NCBI RefSeq assembly: GCF_017573465.1
Contig: NZ_JAGEPF010000006.1
Coordinates: 124,001 to 188,000, forward strand
DNA length: 64,000 nt
Source: Actinomadura violacea
GTDB lineage: Bacteria; Actinomycetota; Actinomycetes; Streptosporangiales; Streptosporangiaceae
Direction: 5' to 3'
Numbering within the stretch: the stretch's first letter is position 1; each line of letters begins with the position of its first letter. This document shows positions 58,270-64,000 of this stretch, one piece after another. Below the pieces are notes generated by a model that worked only from the letters and a program-made list of their open reading frames with translations, searched no databases and had not been told where the DNA came from. A program made the translations under genes and the position numbers.

Positions 58270-59200
58270 CGGTCGTGGCGCGTTCGGCCAGGACGGGAGG
58301 GACGGTGACGCGCCGTCCCTCCCGGGCCGCGCCGCCGTCGCCGATCCGGTCGAGCAGCGCGGCCATCGCCAGCCTGCCCAGCTCGGCGGCCGGCGCCGCG
58401 ACCGTGGTCACGCCGTTGACCTCCGCGCCCGGCGCGTCGCCGAGGACGACCAGCGACACCTCGCCCGGGACGTCGAGGCCCGCCCGGTGAAGGGTGGTCA
58501 AGGCGGCCGTCCCCGTCGCGTCCCCGGCCGCCACGACGGCCGTCGCCGCCCCGCCGGGCCGCCACAGGACGTCCTGATCCGGGGCGAGCCCGGCCTCCGC
58601 CAAGGCGGCCTTGAAGACCTGCTGGACGCGCGGGCGGCCCGAACCGAGGTCCATGCAGGCGATGCGCCGATGCCCGAGCTCCACCAGCCTCGTCACGGCC
58701 CGCGCCATCGCCGCCGCGTCGTCACCGGTCACGCAGTCGACGCGGGACGAGCGCACCGGCCGCCCCACCACCGCGACCGGACAGCCCGCCGCGGCCCGCT
58801 CGATCTCGGCCGCCGCGATCCTCGGGCCGGCGAGGAGCAGCCCGTCCAGCCGCAGGTCGAGCAGCTCGCCGAGGGCGGCCCGCTCGCGCGCCGGACGCCC
58901 GCCGCCGCTCGCCAGCAGCAGCCGCACGCCCCGCCGCGCCGCCTCGTCCGCCAGCCCGTCGTGCACGGACGCGAACAGCGGATCGTGCAGGTCGGCGGCC
59001 AGCACCCCGGCCATCCCGGTGCGTCCGGCGGCCAGGCCCCGCGCCATGATGTTCGGCCGGTAGCCGAGCTCGTCCGCCGCCTTCAGCACGGCCTCGCGGC
59101 GCTCCTTGCCGACCTTGGGCGAGCCGCGCATCACCAGCGACACCAGCGCACGGGACACCCCGGCACGCGCGGCGACGTCCTCCAGGGTCGGGTGCGCCAT
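58253..59200 (-). CDS. LacI-family transcriptional regulator
   Basis: The 315-residue repressor starts with the LacI HTH (TLEDVAARAGVSRALVSLVM, hinge helix near YRPNIMARGL) and has a periplasmic-binding-protein-like effector domain. GGAGGAG precedes the ATG at 59200. It lies between the ten-gene operon (convergent) and the phytase gene (same strand, upstream). Two LacI-type palindromes in the phytase promoter at 60735-60766 are its likely sites. A cyclitol or its phosphate could be the inducer. Confidence 0.9.
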   Translation of the reverse strand: MAHPTLEDVAARAGVSRALVSLVMRGSPKVGKERREAVLKAADELGYRPNIMARGLAAGRTGMAGVLAADLHDPLFASVHDGLADEAARRGVRLLLASGGGRPARERAALGELLDLRLDGLLLAGPRIAAAEIERAAAGCPVAVVGRPVRSSRVDCVTGDDAAAMARAVTRLVELGHRRIACMDLGSGRPRVQQVFKAALAEAGLAPDQDVLWRPGGAATAVVAAGDATGTAALTTLHRAGLDVPGEVSLVVLGDAPGAEVNGVTTVAAPAAELGRLAMAALLDRIGDGGAAREGRRVTVPPVLAERATTGAITP

Positions 59201-59261
59201 CAACGCTCCTCCAAACACGATCGGGCGGACTCAGCCGATCCAACCAGCAGCCCGCCCCTAA

Positions 59262-59325
59262 CGTTCACTTGCGGCGTGTCGGCCTTAAAGCGCCGTTCAT
59301 AAGGCCGACACGCCGCAACTCAACG
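59262..59325. repeat. Long palindromic element, copy 2
   Basis: Arms at 59262-59287 and 59300-59325 (26 bases, two mismatches) share the core TTGCGGCGTGTCGGCCTTA with the element at 40046. The loop differs (12 bases). It lies 6 bases beyond the phytase stop codon, the same relation to a minus-strand secreted-enzyme gene as copy 1. Confidence 0.85.
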
Positions 59326-59331
59326 AAGGGG

Positions 59332-60687
59332 TCAGTCGCGGGGGTCCCAGGCGCCGGGGGTCACGTCCAGGTCGAGGGGCTCGGCGACGTCCTTCCAGTC
59401 GACGAACTTGAAGTTGGTGTTCGTGCGGACCTCGCCGTCGGGGCCCGTCTCGTCGGGGGCGTTGAAGCCGTCGTGGACGACCAGCAGGCCGTTCTTGAAG
59501 CCGCCGACGCGGGCGCTGGTCACCATGGCGCCGTCGCACTCCTCCGAGCCGTCGGCGTTCGGGCCGGGCGCGACGCGGAAGTGGCCGAGGTACTTGTTGG
59601 AGCCCTCCCGGTCGTAGACGACGAAGGTGTCGTCGCCCTGGCTGGAGGCGAGCAGGTAGCCCTCGCCGTCGTCCTTGCGGTAGATGGTGAGGCCCTCGGC
59701 GTCCGGCGTGATGTGCCTGCCGCCGGCGCCCGGGTCGGGGCCGGTGACCTCGCACTCGTCGGTGTCGGGGTTGTAGGTGGCCGGGACGCCGAAGTCCTTG
59801 ACCTTGTCGACGAGCCGTGGTGTGCCGCCGTCGAGCGGGATCCGCCAGATGCCGACGTCCTCCTGCGCCGCGTACAGCACGCCGTGCTCCTCGTCGGCGA
59901 CCATGCCCTCGACCTGCGGGCCGCGGCCCGGGTCCTCGCAGGGCGACCAGCTGCCGCCGCCGGGCAGCGCGAACGACGACGGCAGGTCGACGTCCCGGAC
60001 GTGCCGGTAGGTGATCTTCCCGCCGGCCGTCGCCTCCAGCCGGACGATCCCGACGCGCGGCGTGTGGCGGCGGCTCAGCGCGGCGTACGCGGCGCCGTGC
60101 CCGTCCTTCCAGGACGCGATCCCGTACGCGGTCTCCTGGTCGTTGACCTGGTCGAGGGACGTGGAGAACACGAACGGCGCGGCGGCGTCGGTGACGTCGG
60201 TGAGCGGCGCGACGTGCTTCAGGGCGGCGCGCGGGTCGATGGCGTAGGCGCGGACGGTGTCGCGGCCCCGGTCGGACACCACGGCGAGGTCGACCTTCCG
60301 GTCGCCGAGCCGGAAGCCGTAGACCAGGTCGACGTTGTTGAAGCGGCCCGGCTCGTCGCCGTCGCGGGGCGGCGCGGGCGCGGCGAGCCGCTGGATCTCG
60401 TGCCCGGACGCGTCGTAGACGGCGAGGCCGGCCTGCTTGAGGGTGGTGATGACGAGGTCGCCGCCGTGGTCGCTCGGGTGGTTCCAGATCGCGGGGTCGT
60501 CGGCGTTGGCGTTGCCGCCCGCCGCGTCGTCGAACACCGCCGGGGTCTCCAGGCGGGCGTGGACCTGGGCGAGTTCGTCGTCGTCGGCGGACGCCGGAGC
60601 GGCGGACAGGGCGGCGGCGGCCAGCGCCGCGGTCACCGCGGCGGCGGCGAGGCGGGGGCGGCGGGGACGGAACGGTGCGAAGGGCAT
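59332..60687 (-). CDS. Secreted beta-propeller phytase (3-phytase family)
   Basis: The 451-residue protein has a twin-Arg/Ala-rich signal region (about 1-35, cleavage near PASAD) and the six-bladed phytase fold. Typical motifs are NADDPAIWNHP, RFNNVDLVYGF, DVDLPSSFALPGGGSW-type loops, AEGLTIY and CDGAMVTSARVG. These enzymes are calcium-dependent and release alternate phosphates from phytate, leaving lower inositol phosphates outside the cell. AGGAGG precedes the ATG. Neighbouring import, phosphatase and inositol genes fit use of its products. Two LacI-type operators precede it. Confidence 0.9.
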   Translation of the reverse strand: MPFAPFRPRRPRLAAAAVTAALAAAALSAAPASADDDELAQVHARLETPAVFDDAAGGNANADDPAIWNHPSDHGGDLVITTLKQAGLAVYDASGHEIQRLAAPAPPRDGDEPGRFNNVDLVYGFRLGDRKVDLAVVSDRGRDTVRAYAIDPRAALKHVAPLTDVTDAAAPFVFSTSLDQVNDQETAYGIASWKDGHGAAYAALSRRHTPRVGIVRLEATAGGKITYRHVRDVDLPSSFALPGGGSWSPCEDPGRGPQVEGMVADEEHGVLYAAQEDVGIWRIPLDGGTPRLVDKVKDFGVPATYNPDTDECEVTGPDPGAGGRHITPDAEGLTIYRKDDGEGYLLASSQGDDTFVVYDREGSNKYLGHFRVAPGPNADGSEECDGAMVTSARVGGFKNGLLVVHDGFNAPDETGPDGEVRTNTNFKFVDWKDVAEPLDLDVTPGAWDPRD

Positions 60688-60734
60688 CGGGTTCCTCCTG
60701 ATGCGCTCGTGGGGGATGCCCTGCACCGTAAGTG

Positions 60735-60766
60735 TTAGAGCGCTCTAATTCAATAGAGCGCTCTAA
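60735..60766. promoter_or_regulatory. Double LacI-type operator before the phytase gene
   Basis: TTAGAGCGCTCTAA (60735-60748) is a perfect 14-base palindrome. A second copy, perfect over TAGAGCGCTCTA (60754-60765), is centred 18 bases away. The AGCGCT centre matches LacI-family sites such as that of CelR. The LacI protein encoded at 58253 is the nearest candidate. Confidence 0.8.
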
Positions 60767-60815
60767 TCGATCAAGTCGGCCGCGGTGGCCGCGGCGGCCG
60801 CGCCGGCGGCGCGGT

Positions 60816-61553
60816 TCAGCGTTCGACGAGGGTGAGCGCGTAGGAGTAGCGGCTCGCCCGGTACACGTGCCGGCCGAACTCGATCGCCGCGCCCTTGTCG
60901 TCGTAGGCGGTCCGGGTCATGGTGAGCATCGGGACGCCGCGCCGCTCGTCCAGCAGCCGCGCCTCCTCCGTCGTGGCGCGGCGCGCGCCGATCGACTGGT
61001 TCGCGATCCGCAGGTTCACGCCGCTCGCGCGCAGCAGCTCGTACAGGCCGTGCCGGACGAGGTCGTCGGCGGTGACGGCGAGCAGGCCCTCCGGCAGGTA
61101 GTTGGTGAGCAGCGCGAGCGGCTCGCCGCCGGTGCGCCGCGTGCGGCGCATCCGGAGCACGGTCTCGCCGACCGCGACGCCCAGCTGCTTGGCGACGGTG
61201 TCGTCGGCGGGCACCGGGCCGAACTCCAGCACGTCGGTCCGCGGCTCCTGCCCGCCCGCCGCGAGGTCGTCGTGCAGGCTGGTCAGCTCCACCGGGCGGC
61301 GGACCTCGGGCAGCACGACCTGCGTCCCGACGCCGCGCTTGCGCACCAGCAGCCCGCGGTCGACCAGGTGCTGGATGGCCTGCCGGACGGTCGGCCGGGA
61401 CAGCCCGCAGCGCTCGGCGATCTCCAGCTCGTTCTCCAGCCGGGTGCCGGGCGCCAGGCCGCCGGACTGGATCGCCTCCTCCAGCTGCCTGGCCAGCTGG
61501 TAGTAGAGCGGCACGGGGCTGCTGCGGTCCACGATCACGCGCGGTCGGTACAC
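60816..61553 (-). CDS. GntR-family regulator with UTRA domain (HutC subfamily)
   Basis: The 245-residue protein has a GntR winged helix (about 12-75: PLYYQLARQLEEAIQSGGLA, then RCGLSRPTVRQAIQHLVDRG) and a UTRA effector domain (about 95-240). Actinobacterial iol operons are often controlled by such a GntR protein. It is divergent from the inositol catabolic genes, with a palindrome in the shared region. The GTG start has GGAGGGAG upstream. The UTRA domain probably senses a pathway intermediate. Confidence 0.9.
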   Translation of the reverse strand: MYRPRVIVDRSSPVPLYYQLARQLEEAIQSGGLAPGTRLENELEIAERCGLSRPTVRQAIQHLVDRGLLVRKRGVGTQVVLPEVRRPVELTSLHDDLAAGGQEPRTDVLEFGPVPADDTVAKQLGVAVGETVLRMRRTRRTGGEPLALLTNYLPEGLLAVTADDLVRHGLYELLRASGVNLRIANQSIGARRATTEEARLLDERRGVPMLTMTRTAYDDKGAAIEFGRHVYRASRYSYALTLVER

Positions 61554-61639
61554 CCCGGCTCCCTCCGGGCCCGGCGTCCTCGCCGGGGTCCCGGAACGGA
61601 TGATACTCCGGGATTGGGCTGAACCTCCTTACCTCATAA

Positions 61640-61649
61640 TGTCATGACA
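61640..61649. promoter_or_regulatory. Candidate GntR operator
   Basis: TGTCATGACA is a perfect 10-base palindrome in the 183-base divergent region between gntR and the iol-like genes. A TTGACAT follows at 61655, which could be the -35 of the rightward promoter. The GT..AC spacing suits HutC-type GntR proteins. Confidence 0.55.
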
Positions 61650-61736
61650 AAGCCTTGACATGGATCGGCCGGCTTCAGCAGACTCGGCGGGGCCGGCCGC
61701 GGCGCCGGCGTCGCCTTTCACCGGGATGGAGTGCCC

Positions 61737-62672
61737 ATGATCAAAGACCGCGTCGCGGGAGCGCCGATCTCCTGGGGGGTGTGCGAGGTGCCCGGCTGGG
61801 GCCACCAGATGGCGCCCGCCCGGGTGCTCGCGGAGATGGGCGCCCTCGGCCTGGCCGCCACCGAGTTCGGCCCGGACGGCTTCCTGCCCGCCGGCGCCGC
61901 CGAGCGCGCGGACCTGCTCGCCGCGCACGGGCTGCGCCCGCTCGGCGGGTTCGCGCCGGTCGTCCTGCACGACCCGGACCGCGACCCGCTGCCCGGGATC
62001 CGGCGGACCCTGGCCGCATTCGGCGTGGAACGTTCCAACACCCCGGGCGGCGGCGGTGCGGACGGCGGCGCTGCGGGCGGCGGTGCTCCGGACAGCGGTC
62101 TGACGCTCGTGCTCGCCGCGGTGCACGGGCTCGACGGCTACGACGAGCGGCCCGCGCTCGACGCCGCCGGCTGGGCCGCCCTGCTCGCCAACCTCGACCG
62201 GATCGCCGCGCTCGCCGCCGAGGCGGGCGTCCGCGCCGTGCTGCATCCGCACGTGGGCACGATGGTCGAGCGCTCCGACGAGGTCCAGCGCGTCCTGGAC
62301 GGCTCCGGCATCCCGCTCTGCCTGGACACCGGCCACCTTCTGATCGGCGGCGTCGACCCGGGCGAGCTGGCGGCGCGCGTCCCCGAGCGGATCGCGCACG
62401 TCCACCTCAAGGACGTCGACGCGGGACTCGCCGCCGACGTCCAGGCCGGCCGGACCGCCTACACCGACGCCGTCCGCAAGGGCATCTACCGGCCCCTCGG
62501 CGGCGGCGACATCGACATCGCCGGCATCGTCGGCTCCCTCGAAGGCGCCGGATACGGCGGCTGGTACGTCCTCGAACAGGACACCATCCTCGACCGCGAG
62601 CCGGACGAGGGCGCCGGTCCGGTCGCGGACGTGCGCGCTTGCCTCGACTTCCTCGCCGGGATCCCGGCATGA
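61737..62672 (+). CDS. Xylose-isomerase-like TIM-barrel protein (IolE/IolI/IolH-like)
   Basis: The 311-residue protein has the AP-endonuclease-2/IolE fold: ISWGVCEVPGWGHQMAPARV at the start, metal-ligand regions in LHPHVGTMVE, CLDTGHLLIGG, HVHLKDVD and LEQDTIL. It should isomerise or dehydrate a keto-inositol or sugar phosphate; proteins with this N-terminus accompany IolC in actinomycete iol operons. A low-complexity Gly/Ala insertion (about 104-122) is unusual. ATG at 61737 has GGGATGGA upstream. Its stop overlaps the kinase gene. Confidence 0.8.
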   Translation: MIKDRVAGAPISWGVCEVPGWGHQMAPARVLAEMGALGLAATEFGPDGFLPAGAAERADLLAAHGLRPLGGFAPVVLHDPDRDPLPGIRRTLAAFGVERSNTPGGGGADGGAAGGGAPDSGLTLVLAAVHGLDGYDERPALDAAGWAALLANLDRIAALAAEAGVRAVLHPHVGTMVERSDEVQRVLDGSGIPLCLDTGHLLIGGVDPGELAARVPERIAHVHLKDVDAGLAADVQAGRTAYTDAVRKGIYRPLGGGDIDIAGIVGSLEGAGYGGWYVLEQDTILDREPDEGAGPVADVRACLDFLAGIPA

Positions 62673-63631
62673 CCGGTGCGCCGGCGTCCCTGGACGTCAT
62701 CACGATGGGCCGCGTCGGGGTCGACCTGTACCCGCTGCAGTCCGGCGTCGCGCTCGACGAGGTGGAGCGCTTCGGCCGGTTCCTCGGCGGCAGCGCCACC
62801 AACGTCGCGGTCGCGGCGGCCCGGTACGGGCGGCGCGCCGCGGTGATCACCCGGACCGGCGCCGACCCGTTCGGCCGGTTCGTCCGCTGCGCGCTCGCCG
62901 GGTACGGGGTGGACACCCGGTTCGTCGCGGACGTCCCCGGCCTGCCGACGCCCGTCACGTTCTGCGAGCTGTTCCCGCCGGACGACTTCCCGCTGTACTT
63001 CTACCGCTTCCCCAAGGCCCCCGACCTGGAGATCTGCGCCGACGAGCTGGACCTCGCCGCGATCGGGTCCGCCGGGGTGCTGTGGGCGACGGTCACCGGG
63101 CTGTGCGCCGAGCCGTCCCGGACCGCGACGCTCGCCGCGCTCGGCGCCCGGCCGCGCGCCGCGCTGACCGTCCTCGACCTGGACTACCGGCCGATGTTCT
63201 GGGAATCGGCGGCGGAGGCGTCCCGCTGGGCGGGCGAGGCCCTCGGGCACGCGACGGTCGCCGTCGGGAACCTCGCCGAATGCGAGGTCGCGGTCGGCGA
63301 GTCCGACCCGGTGCGGGCCGCCCGCGCGCTGCTCGACCGGGGCGTCCGGCTCGCCATCGTGAAGCGCGGCCCGGAGGGCGTGCTCGCGGTCGCCGCGGAC
63401 GGCGAGGTCGTCGAGGCGCCGCCCGTGCCGGTCGAGGTCGTCAACGGCCTCGGCGCGGGCGACGCGTTCGGCGGCGCGCTCTGCCACGGCCTGCTGGCCG
63501 GCTGGGACCTGCCGCGGACCATCGCGTTCGCCAACGCCGCCGGCGCGATCGTCGCGTCGCGGCTCGCGTGCGCGGACGCCATGCCTGAGCACGGCGAAGT
63601 GGCGGCGCTGCTGGACGGGGTGCCGGCATGA
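62669..63631 (+). CDS. iolC: PfkB-family kinase, 5-dehydro-2-deoxygluconokinase-like
   Basis: The 320-residue sugar kinase has PfkB signatures: GGSATNVAVAAARYGRRAAV near residue 39 and the catalytic NGLGAGDAFGGALCHGLLAG near 258. The start LDVITMGRVGVDLYPLQSGV is typical of IolC, which phosphorylates 5-dehydro-2-deoxygluconate in myo-inositol catabolism. It overlaps the TIM-barrel gene (ATGA) and the aldolase-like gene (ATGA). Identification as IolC relies on N-terminal resemblance and context. Confidence 0.85.
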   Translation: MTGAPASLDVITMGRVGVDLYPLQSGVALDEVERFGRFLGGSATNVAVAAARYGRRAAVITRTGADPFGRFVRCALAGYGVDTRFVADVPGLPTPVTFCELFPPDDFPLYFYRFPKAPDLEICADELDLAAIGSAGVLWATVTGLCAEPSRTATLAALGARPRAALTVLDLDYRPMFWESAAEASRWAGEALGHATVAVGNLAECEVAVGESDPVRAARALLDRGVRLAIVKRGPEGVLAVAADGEVVEAPPVPVEVVNGLGAGDAFGGALCHGLLAGWDLPRTIAFANAAGAIVASRLACADAMPEHGEVAALLDGVPA

Positions 63632-64000
63632 GCATGGACGCACGAACGGAGTCCCCGGCGCGCGCGCGGATCGCGGCTCTGACGCAGACGCGGGTGCAGC
63701 GGCCCGAGGCGATCGCCGAGGCCGCGGCCCGCCGGGTCCGCCGCGCCACCGCGCCCGGCGCCACCGGACGGCTGATGATCGTGGCCGCCGACCATCCGGC
63801 GCGCGGCGCGCTCGCCGCCGGCGGCGACCCGTTCGCGATGGCCGACCGCGGCGACCTGCTCGACCGGCTCTGCACCGCGCTCGGCCGCCCCGGCGTGGAC
63901 GGCGTCCTCGCCGCCCCCGACATCGTCGAGGACCTGCTGCTCCTCGGCGTGCTGGAGGGCAAGGTCGTGATCGGCTCGATGAACCGCGGCGGCCTCGCCG
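63628..64000 (+). CDS. Cgl0159-family (beta/alpha)8 aldolase-like protein, N-terminal part
   Basis: The first 124 residues are present and the gene runs off the window. RLMIVAADHPARGALAAGGD, then LLDRLCTALGRPGVDGVLAA, matches the Cgl0159 family of class I aldolase-like barrels found beside iolC in actinobacterial inositol operons. It likely cleaves the phosphorylated deoxygluconate product of IolC or supports that step. Start overlaps the iolC stop; an ATG two codons later is also possible. Confidence 0.8.
   Translation, partial: MSMDARTESPARARIAALTQTRVQRPEAIAEAAARRVRRATAPGATGRLMIVAADHPARGALAAGGDPFAMADRGDLLDRLCTALGRPGVDGVLAAPDIVEDLLLLGVLEGKVVIGSMNRGGLA

Noticed and set aside
60808..60826. 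GTTCAGCGTTCGAC near the phytase promoter as PhoP units
   Set aside because: The two GTTC cores are 8 bases apart and fall in the 3' end of the GntR gene.

Overview
The window is 64 kb of very GC-rich DNA. It has frequent GTG starts, many 4-base start/stop overlaps, and families typical of filamentous actinomycetes: an XRE-DUF5753 regulator with DUF397 partners, DesK-type two-component proteins, several ECF sigma factors, a LAL-type LuxR regulator and a PHO box. My best guess is a Streptosporangiales organism such as Actinomadura; this is inferred from gene content, not from a marker gene. I see no rRNA, tRNA, CRISPR array or intact transposase.

Left part (1-18 kb): a cupin tail and a zinc alcohol dehydrogenase; a SigJ/ECF41-like sigma factor divergent from a carboxymuconolactone-decarboxylase gene across a long palindrome; an unusual double histidine kinase with a response regulator and a MacB-like ABC exporter; an aldo/keto reductase; a membrane-anchored XRE protein; three secreted cell-wall enzymes in a row, two sharing an almost identical I36 module; an ECF sigma factor with a membrane partner; a LexA-like protein; and a WYL regulator with its VOC-domain target.

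Middle (18-34 kb): a fatty-acyl-CoA ligase/amidohydrolase operon and an SDR-hydrolase fusion; a rifampicin monooxygenase (rox) behind what looks like a rifamycin-associated element; a small autoregulated membrane-protein/winged-helix pair; an MTHFR-like protein; two AraC regulators; a Ser/Thr kinase; and a TetR/carotenoid-oxygenase pair.

34-40 kb is a WhiJ/AbaA-like conservon (anti-sigma-type ATPase, XRE-DUF5753, tandem DUF397 genes). It is visibly damaged: one DUF397 copy has a frameshift, and the fifth is split by about 2.9 kb carrying a helicase fossil, a GNAT, a SnoaL protein and a LysR regulator. A nearby membrane-protein gene has an internal stop. From 40 to 48 kb lie two secreted metallopeptidases (M1 and M4) that carry the same accessory domain at opposite ends, and a LAL regulator.

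Right part (48-64 kb) is the most interesting. A ten-gene operon encodes an IolG-like dehydrogenase, a Pit-type phosphate permease with a DUF47 partner, an Afu/Fbp-like ABC importer, two HAD phosphatases, an inositol-monophosphatase-family enzyme and a metallo-beta-lactamase-fold protein. Its leader holds a four-unit PHO box. Next come a LacI regulator, a secreted beta-propeller phytase with double LacI-type operators, and the start of an inositol catabolic operon (GntR, TIM-barrel isomerase, IolC kinase, Cgl0159-type aldolase). Together these suggest one locus that takes extracellular phytate to lower inositol phosphates, imports and dephosphorylates them, manages the phosphate and burns the inositol.

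A long palindrome (about 64 bp) occurs twice, 19 kb apart, both times just downstream of a secreted-enzyme gene.
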